Part shown: piece by piece, positions 41,601-50,550 of the stretch
Layout of the letters: each line of letters opens with the position of its first letter
Position numbering within the stretch: position 1 is the stretch's first letter
NCBI GenBank assembly: GCA_026413225.1
Contig: CM048552.1
Span: 187,398,053-187,462,052, forward strand
DNA from: Otis tarda
Lineage: Eukaryota; Chordata; Aves; Otidiformes; Otididae
Reading direction: 5' to 3'
Length of the DNA: 64,000 nucleotides
Program-made: the position numbers and the translations under genes
Notes under the pieces: model-generated
What the model saw: only the letters and a program-made list of their open reading frames with translations
What the model was told of the DNA's origin: nothing
Databases searched by the model: none

Positions 41601-44600
41601 TAAAAAACTACTGAAATAGTCGTAGGCAGGAACTGAGCTGCCTTTTTTGTGTGAATTAGCATTCCAGTTGTCTCTCTTTAATTGCTAATCTAATGGCCAA
41701 TTATGTCATCAACTCCAAAACTGAAACGAAAGCAGAGTGGCTTCCTCCCCAACAGATGTTTCCTTTTTGCTTCAACTTGAACATCCAGAAATGAAAACTT
41801 TTATTTGTTTGCTGCCTTGGAAAGGCTACAGTAAGGGTTAAGACTGGCTTGTTGCAGAACAGGTGACAATGCTGTGAGAAGGCTGGTTTAAAAAGTGGAG
41901 GAGAAATATAATTAGCTAAATGAGGGCTTAGCAGCCAGTGCTAATGGGTGCGCTGCTTTCTCTGACTATGGCCATGTGGGCTTGTTCATCTTATCAGTTG
42001 CGCAGTAGGGTGTTCGTGGTGCTAAACCACCCCTGAAACACGAACCTTTGAGATTTTAATACCAAACCTTGGTTTGGAGTCCTACAGCATTTTCTTCTGG
42101 ATTTCAACTTTCGTATTCTTGCCCTTATTTAAGGGTTTTCTCCATGTGATGTGTGCTCAGTACTCATTTCAATGCTGTCAGATTTTCCCACATCTCTGAG
42201 AGTGCATTAAAGAGAAGCCATTTTAGCCCTTGATTCTTTATTTTAATCTCTGTTTTTGAAAAGCTGTAAGAAGACAACATCTGAAAGATGCTAGAAGCTG
42301 TGTTTCTGTTTGACTACAAAGCAGTTACTTGTCACAAGCAAAATGTCTTCTTCATCTATGCTGTTCAGATGCTTAAGAGATGAAAACCTATACACGCAGA
42401 GGTATATCTGTAGGCATTAAAGAGAAAGACTGCTGTAGGTAGAAAAGACAAGTATTTGCCCCAGCAGAATGAACTGCCTTCAGAGTAACTGACAGAAAAC
42501 ACAGAAGCAGGTGGTTGCTTTATTGTTGGGAGTCAAAACTATCCTGGGAGCTGAGGGTCTCCATCAGCTTTACCTTATCTTTGCCTGGCTATTGTATTAT
42601 TTTTAATTCTTAATCTCAGCTGTGTTTCTTGTCATTTTAAATTGCAGCATGTGAGAAGCCAGTAGATCTGATGAGACAACTGCAGTTTGCTTATAGTGCA
42701 TCCACATAAAATATTAAACATTATTTAGGGTTTACTTAATCCCATGGGGTTTGTGGGGCTGATGGGAGCATGTTGTAGTGGTGCCGAGGCAGCACTGGTG
42801 GGGCTGTCCTGATCTGGATGGGGCTGCCCTGCTGTGGGGACAGGACAGGCCTGCTTGCCAGCACCGGCTTTAGGCTGAGCTCCTGTCCTGGTAAGGCAGA
42901 GAAAGGAGCAAAAGTAATCGGCTGGGAAAGGAGTGTCACTCATGCTAAGTGAGGTTAGGACAGACAGACTGACAGCCAGCTGGACAAGGGTCGAGAACCA
43001 AGATTCTTCCAGAGTCTCACATCCCGGGGAGGGTTTCCTGAAAATTGTGGGGAGACGCACTGCATGTCCCCCAGCAACTGAAGGCAGGACAAGTGTCAGG
43101 GGACCCAAATGTAGAGGAGGAGATCGACTGCCCCCTCCATGTGCTCCCACTGCAACTTCAGAGGTTTCCTGAGCTCTTTCAGGATCTGACAAGACTTGGT
43201 TCCCTACAGGGCATCTGATCCATGCCACTCTGCACAGCAAAACCTAGCTGCAGGAGAGAGAAGTGCCTTTAGTATTTTCTTTCTTTTGTTTAAATCTTCT
43301 TACCCACTTCATCCACAGCTTGAGTGCAAACCTACGTGCCATGTTAGAAAATAGAAGACCTTCCTTCCATCATCTTTGTGTAAAAGCAGGGAAAAGAGCG
43401 GGTTTGGGTTTTAGGCTTGTTTGGGTGAATCTCATCTGTTTCACTCCTATGTGTGATTTGTAGCACAGATACCTCTGACTGTAGAAGCACCTTTTGCAGT
43501 ATTAAAGAAAGAAATAATACCCCCACCCCTCCTCAGCATTTCAGATACCTTCCCCTTCCCTCCAGATGAGCAGCTTGGCTATTGGAAATACTAATTGCCC
43601 CCAGTTCCCACCAGAGGCAATAGCAGATGGTAAATGCTGTCCAGACAGGACAAAACAGGATATTTTTATATGCTTAATTCCAGGCTTTGAGAGGTGGAGG
43701 AGGATTGTTTGTTCCTGGGTTATTTTTATGGTCTTATAATCAAACTCTGCTTCATGATTTGGTTGAGAAGCGTTCCTCCCGTGTCCTTCAAGGCTCAGAG
43801 CTGAGCCAAAAAAGATATCCCAGAAAGCAGTCAAATTGGCATCTTGTGAAAGTGGGGATTTTTAGTTAAGTTTATTTGACCACAGTACCGCACCCCAATG
43901 TATCTTTCTTGTCCTGTCTCTGGGCTCCATCGGAAGCTTTTCTGTTGGTACTCACTCCCACTTTGTGTCTATCTGTACGTATGTTGCAGACCCCCGAGTG
44001 GCTGGATAGTGACTCCTGTCAAAAATGTGACCAGCCTTTCTTCTGGAACTTCAAGCAAATGTGGGACAGTAAGAAAATAGGCCTCAGGCAGGTTTGTATG
44101 GGTCATTTGGTGTGTTAACATTTCTCTCTTAACAGAGCATGCTAAACTTTTTTTCCCCTAAAGCCTTGAGAAGTTGCCCTTTGTTCTTCCACTGAGTGCT
44201 CAACAGTGGGACAGTGGGCTTCCCCTCTGAAGAGGCTTGATTTTGTGGTCGAGAGGAACACACTTCTATTTTTTTTTCTTCTTCTATTGTTAGTTGAATG
44301 TGTTGTAGAAAGAAATTTGCAACTGATTTTTGGAGATGATGCTGGAACCAAAGCTGTTTTCCATGGGCTTGGGTAAACATCTGTAACTGCTCAGGCTGTG
44401 TTGGAAAAGGCTTATTGGTCTGCTTGGAACATCCTGCTGTGTTTTCCTGCCCAGCAGGAGGGGGCTGTGGATCTCAGACTTTTGGAGGAGGGGCGTAAAA
44501 ATGCTGAAAGGGATGTTCTCATGGAGCTTGGAGAAGTCAGGTGTCTGGGGCAGAGCTGACCTGCATCTTCTGTTGATGTAACAGTTATCACCACACAGCC

Positions 44601-46256
44601 TGGCTCTTCTGTGGCCGGTGAGGCAGAAGCCTTGCCCCATAGCTACATCCACAGATGCTAAGTGGTGGAGGCAGTGGTGATTTACTGGGTGATGTATGGT
44701 GTCACCCTGGAGCTTGGGAGAGAGGTTGAGTCTACCTAACCTGAGTAGTGCTTTATGTGCACTTCCCAGGGTCCATGCTGCTGCTTGCCCCAGAAGAAGG
44801 GGAAAAAAAAGTAAGGTATCTGCCCCTGTGCCACACCCCTCCCAGCCTCCCCCATTTATTCTGAAGTCCTTGCTTATTTTCCTTCATCTTCCCTGGAAGA
44901 GTCACTTTCCTGTTTGCTGCAGCCTTGTCTGGGTCTTGCTGGAGTGAGATGGAAGAGCCAGTGGAAAATAGGCAGTGATCTGGGTTTGTGGCTGAAGATG
45001 TCTTTCCACGTGTTGTCTCCTACAGCATCACTGCCGGAAGTGTGGAAAAGCCGTGTGCGGCAAATGCAGCTCCAAGCGCTCTTCCATCCCACTGATGGGG
45101 TTTGAGTTCGAAGTGAGGGTCTGCGATAGCTGTCACGAGTCCATAACGGATGAAGAGTAAGTGTGGACACTGAGCTGGCTTGCACTGGAGGGGGGCAAAA
45201 TTCCTGCATCTTGGAGGGCCTGGGCGGATGTGAGGCTCTGGGAGGGAGCAGGCCAGTGGGGTGGTCCCTAGGTTCTTTCATCAAGATAAGCCTACCAAAC
45301 CTGTGCCTACCAAACCACGAACAATAGAGAGCCCTCCACCGCTGCTCCTCTCATGCCAGAGAGGTCTCAAAGTGGAGTTTACAGAGAGGTTGCTGAATTA
45401 ATGACTTACAGCAGCATTCAAATACTTATTTCCTCCATAGAGAATATTTTGAGGGAATACTCTGCAGTCACAGTCTGCTGATTTTTGGATTTCTTTTTTC
45501 AGGCGGGCGCCCACAGCTACTTTCCACGACAGTAAGCACAACATAGTTCATGTACACTTCGATGCCACCAGGGGATGGCTGTTGACCTCGGGGACAGACA
45601 AGGTTATTAAGGTAGGAGTGAGGAGGCTGTTCTAGCTCCTGTATTTCATTTCTCCTTCTTTTCCCATGTGGTTGCGGGTGTGTCCTACCTGTTTTCTTCC
45701 ATCCATGCTCTTGATGGAATTCTGCCCAATAAGGACCAAGGAGGTCTTGGTCTATGAAGTTACTGCCTGAAGGGGCTGGGACAAGTGCTCACTGTAGCTT
45801 TTCCTCTGGGAAGACAAACTATTTTGACATGGCGAATCTCAGTTTGTTTGTTCAGGTTTAAATAGTTGAAATAATGAATAAGTTTATAACAAAGCTTGAA
45901 TAATTTTAAAAAAAGTCACAATGTTATGACTGTGCTAATCATTCAAGTTAGCAATATCGAGTGGGTTTTTTGGTTTCTCTTAAGGCCAGCTGTGAACCTG
46001 GCTCATAAAGGTAAAGCACAGAATGTCATTTGGTCAACCTCCACCAGCCTGACATGAGTGCTAGAAAATGAAATCAAACTTCTTCAGACTTGCTGCCTCC
46101 ACCTCTAACCATGTAGTCCCTTGTAAGCAAAAACGAAAGGTACAAATAATATAGAGTTGCCATTAGATACTATATTTTATTTTCTTTTACCACTATTCAC
46201 TATGTTATATTTTATTGTATTAACAGTTGTGGGATATGACACCAGTAGTGTCTTGA
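14560..46256 (+). CDS. WDFY2: WDFY2, WD repeat and FYVE domain protein 2 (partial gene, exons 2-12)
   Basis: Eleven exons (14560-14627, 19841-19914, 27525-27579, 34705-34855, 36511-36623, 37561-37687, 40534-40639, 43990-44091, 45026-45156, 45503-45611, 46227-46256) join in one frame and encode residues 46-400 of WDFY2. Known for the family: WDFY2 binds PI3P on early endosomes through its FYVE finger and scaffolds Akt and other partners through a seven-blade WD40 propeller. Seen here: the end of blade 1 (residues 46-51), blades 2-6 up to about residue 279, a FYVE domain at about 281-352 with WLDSD, the RQHHCRKCG basic motif and eight zinc cysteines, then blade 7 closing with LWDMTPVVS. The 355 residues plus 45 expected from exon 1 give the family length of 400. 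No frameshift or premature stop was found. The start codon and promoter are upstream of the window. WDFY1 is the main alternative, but the C-terminus and exon sequences fit WDFY2 better from memory. Confidence 0.96.
14628..19840 (+). other. WDFY2: WDFY2 intron 2
   Basis: A 5.2-kb intron with donor gtaagt and acceptor tttttttcag. I see no CR1 or coding exon. It contains a 10-base inverted repeat at 16971-17010, a short tandem duplication at 17502-17550 and a G/T-rich then T-rich tract at about 17727-17780. Confidence 0.9.
17502..17550. repeat. Short tandem duplication (about 28-base unit)
   Basis: The words GGGCTAAAATCAGTGTGTAT and AGGCTAAAATCGGTGTGTAT occur 28 bases apart, differing at two positions. 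This is a simple local duplication in intron 2 with no evident function. Confidence 0.8.
19841..19914 (+). CDS. WDFY2: WDFY2 exon 3
   Basis: This exon completes Ser69 and encodes residues 70-93 ([20 protein letters not shown], then GTIS), the core of WD blade 2. The acceptor is tttttttcag and the donor gtaagt. It has 74 bases and leaves in phase 0. The translation matches remembered WDFY2 orthologues almost residue for residue. Confidence 0.97.
19915..27524 (+). other. WDFY2: WDFY2 intron 3
   Basis: A 7.6-kb intron from donor gtaagt to acceptor ttcccttccctcag. It contains one sense CR1 at 26408-26861 and scattered A or T homopolymers, for example the T run near 22391-22404. Open frames here are short and show no recognisable domain. 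Confidence 0.9.
26408..26861 (+). mobile_element. CR1 LINE, 5'-truncated, sense in WDFY2 intron 3
   Basis: The copy starts within the ORF2 C-terminal region ([13 protein letters not shown], then [15 protein letters not shown]), crosses the [15 protein letters not shown] segment and ends in the CR1 3'UTR with ATTCTATGATTCTATG. The reading frame breaks near 26580 and has scattered substitutions, so it is a dead copy. It lies about 0.66 kb upstream of exon 4. Confidence 0.94.
27525..27579 (+). CDS. WDFY2: WDFY2 exon 4
   Basis: This exon encodes residues 94-111 ([18 protein letters not shown]) and the first base of Ala112, the end of WD blade 2 and the linker to blade 3. It follows a clear polypyrimidine tract and cag, and its donor is gtaaga. 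At 55 bases it is the shortest internal exon. Confidence 0.96.
31270..32480. other. C/T-rich strand-asymmetric block in intron 4
   Basis: For about 1.2 kb the + strand is mostly C and T, with many CTGC, CCTCC and CTTTC words and short A/G content. The neighbouring introns are AT-rich without this skew. I could not assign it to a known repeat family and saw no terminal repeats or target-site duplication. Confidence 0.55.
32619..32845 (-). mobile_element. CR1 LINE 3' fragment, antisense in WDFY2 intron 4
   Basis: The + strand opens with AGAATCATAGGATTGTAAGG and continues through the reverse of the CR1 3'UTR and ORF2 end (CACCTCCAGGGATGGTGACT, then a TTCCAGTGCCTAATCACTCT-like segment). It is short and diverged, consistent with an old 5'-truncated copy. 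The boundaries are approximate. Confidence 0.88.
34705..34855 (+). CDS. WDFY2: WDFY2 exon 5
   Basis: At 151 bases this is the longest coding exon here. It completes Ala112 and encodes residues 113-161, including [18 protein letters not shown] and [16 protein letters not shown], then the first two bases of Gln162. It forms WD blade 3 and the start of blade 4. The acceptor is ttttcag. The donor gtatcc is weaker than the others, but splicing CA to the A at 36511 restores Gln162 and the conserved [10 protein letters not shown] junction. Confidence 0.96.
34856..36510 (+). other. WDFY2: WDFY2 intron 5
   Basis: A 1.65-kb AT-rich intron with donor gtatcc and acceptor atttatccatcag. A second acceptor-like cctcag lies 15 bases before the real one and would put a frame problem into the message. 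A small tandem duplication lies at 36130-36166. Nothing else was seen. Confidence 0.9.
36130..36166. repeat. Two-copy tandem duplication (about 18-base unit)
   Basis: TTATACAATTTTGGAAA is immediately repeated with one extra T. It is a small AT-rich duplication in intron 5, with no visible function. Confidence 0.8.
36511..36623 (+). CDS. WDFY2: WDFY2 exon 6
   Basis: This exon completes Gln162 and encodes residues 163-199 ([20 protein letters not shown], then [17 protein letters not shown]) and the first base of Gly200. This is WD blade 4 and the GH signature that starts blade 5. Its donor is gtaagg, and its phase fits both neighbours. Confidence 0.97.
36624..37560 (+). other. WDFY2: WDFY2 intron 6
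   Basis: A 0.94-kb intron with donor gtaagg and acceptor catctcctgtttcag. It contains a short TA microsatellite near 37484-37498. No repeat element or exon was recognised. Confidence 0.92.
37561..37687 (+). CDS. WDFY2: WDFY2 exon 7
   Basis: This exon encodes Gly200 (completed) to His241 and two bases of Asn242: [20 protein letters not shown], then [20 protein letters not shown]. It carries WD blade 5 with its MWD signature and the GH starting blade 6. The acceptor is tgtttcag and the donor gtacgt. Confidence 0.97.
39329..40381 (+). pseudogene. Truncated CR1 ORF2 (reverse transcriptase C-terminal part)
   Basis: This 350-codon open frame is the longest in the window. Only the part from about 39540 is CR1 protein. 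The first 70 or so codons are intron sequence that happens to be open and contain an ATG. The CR1 part keeps FADD but lacks the upstream palm and finger motifs and the endonuclease. It should not be annotated as a host gene without transcript evidence. Confidence 0.85.
39540..40475 (+). mobile_element. CR1 LINE, 5'-truncated, sense in WDFY2 intron 7, ORF2 end intact
   Basis: An open frame runs without a stop through the element to 40381. It contains the reverse-transcriptase palm motif FADD (39581-39592, in [11 protein letters not shown]) and then the thumb and C-terminal CR1 region ([43 protein letters not shown]). The 3' end is the usual CR1 3'UTR followed by three ATTCTATG units at 40453-40475. 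The 5' edge is approximate. The element lacks the endonuclease domain and ORF1, so it is not autonomous. The uninterrupted frame suggests a younger copy than the other four. Confidence 0.96.
40534..40639 (+). CDS. WDFY2: WDFY2 exon 8
   Basis: This exon completes Asn242 and encodes residues 243-277 ([20 protein letters not shown], then [15 protein letters not shown]), WD blade 6 with its VVWNMD closing strand. The acceptor is gtttctttttcag and the donor gtagat. It leaves in phase 0, so the FYVE exons begin on a codon boundary. A CR1 copy ends about 58 bases upstream. Confidence 0.97.
40640..43989 (+). other. WDFY2: WDFY2 intron 8
   Basis: A 3.35-kb intron with donor gtagat and an acceptor region ending in tatgttgcag. 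It contains a GC-rich patch at about 41160-41450 with three AP-1-type heptamers, and a second GC-rich patch at about 42730-43210. The latter allows a 171-codon reverse-strand open frame with no recognisable domain. No CR1 was seen. Confidence 0.9.
41306..41394. promoter_or_regulatory. Cluster of three AP-1-type motifs (candidate intronic enhancer)
   Basis: TGACTCA at 41306-41312 and TGAGTCA at 41340-41346 and 41388-41394 are all perfect AP-1 heptamers, within 89 bases. They lie in a locally GC-rich, CpG-containing stretch of intron 8. AP-1 (Fos/Jun) binding is established for this heptamer. Enhancer activity here is only inferred. Confidence 0.4.
43990..44091 (+). CDS. WDFY2: WDFY2 exon 9 (FYVE first half)
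   Basis: This exon encodes residues 278-311 in whole codons: [20 protein letters not shown], then [14 protein letters not shown]. It holds the FYVE N-terminal WxxD-type motif (W281 to D285) and the first zinc pair C287/C290. The donor is gtttgt. The exon ends exactly between RQ and HHCR of the PI3P-binding basic motif. Confidence 0.98.
44092..45025 (+). other. WDFY2: WDFY2 intron 9
   Basis: A 0.93-kb intron with donor gtttgt and acceptor tgtctcctacag. It holds no recognisable repeat or exon. Confidence 0.92.
45026..45156 (+). CDS. WDFY2: WDFY2 exon 10 (FYVE second half)
   Basis: This exon encodes residues 312-354 and two bases of Glu355. It starts with [20 protein letters not shown] and ends [16 protein letters not shown]. 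It supplies C314, C317, C322, C325, C344 and C347, completing the eight zinc ligands with exon 9, and the HHCR basic patch that contacts PI3P in FYVE domains. The donor is gtaagt. Confidence 0.98.
45157..45502 (+). other. WDFY2: WDFY2 intron 10
   Basis: The shortest WDFY2 intron here, at 346 bases, with donor gtaagt and acceptor tttcttttttcag. Nothing else was seen. Confidence 0.93.
45503..45611 (+). CDS. WDFY2: WDFY2 exon 11
   Basis: This exon completes Glu355 and encodes residues 356-391 ([20 protein letters not shown], then [16 protein letters not shown]), the first strands of WD blade 7 after the FYVE insertion. The donor is gtagga. The exon leaves in phase 0. Confidence 0.98.
45612..46226 (+). 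other. WDFY2: WDFY2 intron 11
   Basis: A 615-base AT-rich intron with donor gtagga and acceptor tattgtattaacag, a rather purine-poor but A-containing tract. Nothing else was recognised. Confidence 0.92.
46227..46256 (+). CDS. WDFY2: WDFY2 exon 12, coding part and stop
   Basis: Nine codons (LWDMTPVVS, residues 392-400) and TGA. LWD closes blade 7 of the propeller, so this tiny coding segment is structurally needed. It follows taacag and is in frame with exon 11. Confidence 0.96.
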   Translation: MWDMTPVVS

Positions 46257-47410
46257 TGGCACATCAGTGGAACTTGAAAAGTGATACCTACAGAAGAAAT
46301 AGATTTCCTAACCCATATCGGACTGCAGAAGATAGATAACACTGGGCGCATATGGCAGATGAGAAAGGAACTAACACGTTTACAATGATTTTACATCCTC
46401 TGCTTGATCAAGGCTGAACATTTGCACGAAGACTCTTTCCACTTACTCTCAAAATATACAAGAAGGTATTTTTTTAATGGTTTGTATGATCTGACTTCAG
46501 TTGTCTCGTTTGTTTGGAAAATCTGTGTGCAGTGCAATTTTTAGTTTTTATATTTCACTATGTCAAGATACTTGCTGCTCTGTACAGAGGGTTCTTGGGT
46601 TGTGTCTTACCACGTGAGTTTTCAGTATCAACATACTGTACAAGGCAATCGGCTCTCCCCGCAGCGAGTACCTATTGATTTGGGATATTTCTGCTGACCA
46701 TGCTCTCTTCAACAGAGGAACTCCAGGCACAGCGTTGCGTGTTCTCCAGGTGCATCACTGAGGAACTGATGGACTACTGCAATTCCTAAAAGGGCTCTAC
46801 CATCTACTTGTCCTACTGGACATCACCTAGAGAGTGTTTTATTGGTTTGTAGTAGCTAAAATCCAGCTTCTTGCCTCTTTCCTTGCTGCACAAGTCACAA
46901 AACCAGGGGGGCAGGTTGCTTAGCAACTAATTTCTACAAAAACTGAAATAGTTTTCCAGCTCAGAGCATTACAAGGAACACACAGACCTGCTTGAGTTTG
47001 ATGAAGCTGACAGGCTAATTCAAATTAAATTATTGGCAACAGGAACTTTTGTGAGGGTGTGCATGGAGGGGGGCAGGTCTAAAACTGGTCTAGATCTGAA
47101 AAGTCTGGTTTACCTCTACCTCTACCTTGCGCAGCAACATTTCAGCATTTATACCTGTCTGTGTTGTTGAAGATGAATTTGATTTTCCTGTTTTCCATAT
47201 AGTTAGTAATATTTATTTTTTTAAATGCTGATGGTTTTTATTAATTTCCTCTATAGACCAGAAACTGATATTGCTGAATGATGCCCATTGTCCTGTTGTC
47301 ATATTTTACGTTTTCTTTTAAAAATAAAAAGTATTTAAAAACCTGGATTGACCAAAATTACCTTTTTAGAAGGATGTTGTCAAAAATAAATTGAAAAAAA
47401 AGCCCTTTTT
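46257..47410 (+). other. WDFY2: WDFY2 3'UTR (inferred)
   Basis: The sequence after the stop is AT-rich, has no long frame and reaches two poly(A) signals near 47.33 and 47.39 kb. The extent is inferred from those signals, and transcripts using later sites cannot be excluded. Confidence 0.65.
47323..47390 (+). terminator. WDFY2: Two AATAAA poly(A) signals for WDFY2
   Basis: AATAAA occurs at 47323-47328 and again at 47385-47390, about 1.07 and 1.13 kb after the stop codon. They are followed by A-rich and then T-rich sequence, as expected around cleavage sites. Which one is used is unknown. Confidence 0.55.
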
Positions 47411-48455
47411 CCAAAGGGATCTTCTCTGAAGAGTCAGCTCTTTGTTCCTTTAATCTATTTCACTTTTTAGCACACTATTGCTGATGCACTTCAAAGAAAC
47501 TGGTGTAGAGAACAGAACTGCAGACCAGATGCAGGGCTTTCCTGTATCTCTTATTTAAGCAGGCCTTGTGGTCTGTAGCCTCTGTGACACAGTCTTTACT
47601 TTTCCCCTCTAAAGTGGGGAGGCCATGATTTTTACCATTACAGAGCACATTGCTGCCTAGAGAAGCCTCATGTTTTCTCTTGAGTGATAACGCCAAAAGA
47701 AAACAAAGTTTCTCCTTTGTTTGTCTGGCAATAATTCACTTTTGAGGAAACAAAAAGGTTAACACAGTCCTTGGTGTTAATTCTAGACTGGTGAGCTGCC
47801 GCAGTAAAGGGTGAGTGGACTTCTGTGTGCGTGTCGCAGGACTATGATGTATTTTCACGGAAAATTGTCTTTTTAAACATACTATAAACTGTGCTTAAGC
47901 ATTTTGCAGTCATATTCTCTTAAATTATGCCACCTTGACTTTCCTGGTCATACAGGCTGTTGTTAGTTCCCCTCTAGGCAGCTCAAACATAGTTCACACA
48001 GCACTAAACTGATTCTTTTTCCAGCCTGAATGTTAATTGTTTTCTAAGTCCTCCCACTTTCTCTCCTGGAAGCTAGATGCTTGTTTCCTCTTGGAAGGCT
48101 TTTCATTATACCTTGTGCATGTTTTCTGGTGATTGAAGTGTTCTTGGCTGACAAAGCTCTGCAAGATGAGCAAGTTGCCTGCCAGTGTTCCATCCCAGCT
48201 GGAGAATATGTACAGAACTTTGTTGGACTGCGCTGTTCCATGTTACCTTATGCTCAGGGCTTTTTGGCCAAAGACCTGATTTGCTTTGCTGTGCAGAGAG
48301 TATCTCTCACAGTGGCAGAAACATGGGAGCAATGAAGTGAACTTGAATCACTGTTCAGCGCTCTGTTCCTGAGGAGACCTAACAGTTGCAACGAGCCCGG
48401 GATTCCAGCGTGAATTGTGCTTACACTGATGGAGCGGTGGAGTCTGCAACCTGAA

Positions 48456-48492
48456 TCAACGCCTGGGTCAACGCCCTGGGTCAACGCCTGGT
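48456..48492. repeat. Three-copy 12-13-base tandem repeat
   Basis: The unit TCAACGCCTGGG (one copy has an extra C) occurs three times in a row. It contains a CpG in each unit. There is no visible function. Confidence 0.8.
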
Positions 48493-49932
48493 CCTTGTGA
48501 ACATGTAACCTTCAAACGAAGGTGAGGAATTGACCCCAAAGGAGACTAAATTTGTGAGGTGCGTTTGGACTGCTCTGCAGGAAACTCTTGGCAAACCCCC
48601 ATTGTCTTCCAAGCAATTGTGGGTTCAGTGTTGCTTACATGGGTGGATGTTTGGTATACAAATCCATTTTGCAAAACTTCCCTTGCTGTTCTTTCTGGCT
48701 AAACTACCTGTAGGGTGATCTGAATTTAACCTGAACATGCCCTTGTCTTGCAGTCTCAGGACAGACTGGTCTTGGCTTAGAAAGCGATACAAGCTGGAAG
48801 TGAAGCTGGTGGAGAAGGGGAGGTGTGTCCCTTTGCTATGAACTTAAGAGCTGTAATGCAGAGATATGAAGGGAAAATAGATGGCTCTCATTCGAACAGT
48901 AATTCTTTTACCTCCAAAGTGAAACAAGAAGGATTTGATGTTGAGTGAGTTGAAATGCCTGCCTTCCTGTTCTGCCGTGTTAGGGTAACAGTCTTGATTT
49001 CTTCTGTCTTCTAGATCCGTACAAAAAGAGATCCCTGTTGCCTGGCCCTTTTATTTCCATTCTAGTTGCTGAATAACAATCCTGAGCTATTTTTATGAAT
49101 TGCATTACTGGGGGGTTGCAGGGGACGGTGTCTTTTGGTACAGATGTAAACAATGCAGCACCCCTGCACACAGCCGCTCAAATGAAGCAAAGTCCCTTTA
49201 TCCCCAGGGTTGCTTAAGTGCAGCAGCAGGCTTTTAGTGATGTCTCCTGCTGTGCGAAGGGGCGTACAAACGATGCTGGCCTTCCTCTGCTCTTCACTTC
49301 AGAAAAATTGATTTTCATTTCTCGCTTAGCTGGTGTTTCCTTGGGGGAAGGAGCAGTGTTCTTCAAAGCATCTACCTTCCATTCCTGGTTTTAAAATGAA
49401 CACCATCTGTAGCGCTTAGGCAGGTGATGGGGCAGGCACTGGTCGCATGCACAGTGCCTGAGCAGCTGACTTGAGCTGCCTGTGTTCAAGGAGACTGGAG
49501 GAAGATCAACCCGAAACCCAAACTTCAGTTGTCTTCAGCTGAAAATAAGTAAGGGAACTGCTTGCAATGGTAGCGCTAATGGTCCTTCTGTCTACCGGAG
49601 ACCATCATCATGGTTAGCCATGGTTGAAACAGGGTAGCGAGTGCACAGAGGTAAAAGTCAGCCAGCACAACAAATAATCCTGAATTGGGGCATTAGTGTG
49701 CTCAGCTGTTAGCACTCTTGTCTACGGTTGCTCCTTACAGTGAAGCTCAAGTGACCTCCCCACCTCATCCTCTTGAACTTGAGGCCACCACCTGAATGTC
49801 AGCACATTAACTCTTGGCACATCAAAACTGATAACTGCACTTTGCTTGAGAGGGTGGCATGAGTATCTCCAGTACTGGGAAACCCTCTGCATGGGGTTGG
49901 TTGCTGATAAGAAGGTGGATGGCTGGGTGTGC

Positions 49933-50061
49933 AAAAAAAAAAAAAAAAAAAAGGATTGTGCATGATCCTTATATAGTATAGAGGAAAAAAAAAAAATTGC
50001 TTTATTCCTGCTGAGGAAATCACTGTTAGAGAGAAATATGCAACTCTTTTTTTTTTTTTTT
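49933..50061. repeat. Homopolymer cluster upstream of a CR1 copy
   Basis: A run of 20 A (49933-49952), an A-rich run at about 49984-49996 and a T run at about 50047-50061 occur within 130 bases. Runs of this length are prone to slippage and assembly error. Confidence 0.85.
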
Positions 50062-50068
50062 CCCCAAC

Positions 50069-50550
50069 GGTGTCCAGTTCTGGGCTCCCCAGTACAAGAG
50101 AGAGGTAAAACTACTGGATAAAGTCCAGCAAAGGTCCACTAAGATGATGAAGATCCTGGAGCATCTCTCCTATGACGAAAGGCTGAGCAAGCTGGGACTG
50201 TTCCACCTAGAGAAGAGAAGGCTCAGGACTGATCTCATTCATGTGTATTAATACCTGAGGGAAGCATGCATAGAGGACAGAGCCTGGCTCTTTCCAGTGG
50301 TGTCCAGAGGCCATGGCCACAAACTGAAACACAGGAGGCTCCCTCAACATCAGAAAATACTTCTCTGAGAGGGTGACCAAGCACTGGCACAGGTTGCTCA
50401 GAGAGTTTGTGGATTCTTCATCCTCTGAGATATTCAAAAGCTGACTGGACATGGTCCTGGACAACTGTGTCCGGGTGGCCTGGCTTGAGCAGGAGGGTTG
50501 GACTAGATGACCTCCAGAGGTCCCTTCTCATCTCAACCATTCTGTAATTC
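50069..50550 (+). mobile_element. CR1 LINE, 5'-truncated and degraded, intergenic
   Basis: The sequence follows the CR1 ORF2 end (a CQFWAPQYK-like start, then LGLFHLEKRRLRTDLI-like), with frame breaks, and finishes with the CR1 3'UTR words GGTTGGACTAGATGACCTCC and a worn ATTCTGTAATTC tail. It is the most diverged of the longer copies. Confidence 0.92.

Noticed and set aside
48081..48335. 84-codon + frame after WDFY2 with a hydrophobic, Cys-containing start resembling a secreted peptide
   Set aside because: No recognised family, no signal of splicing, and it falls downstream of the WDFY2 poly(A) signals. A chance frame is more likely.
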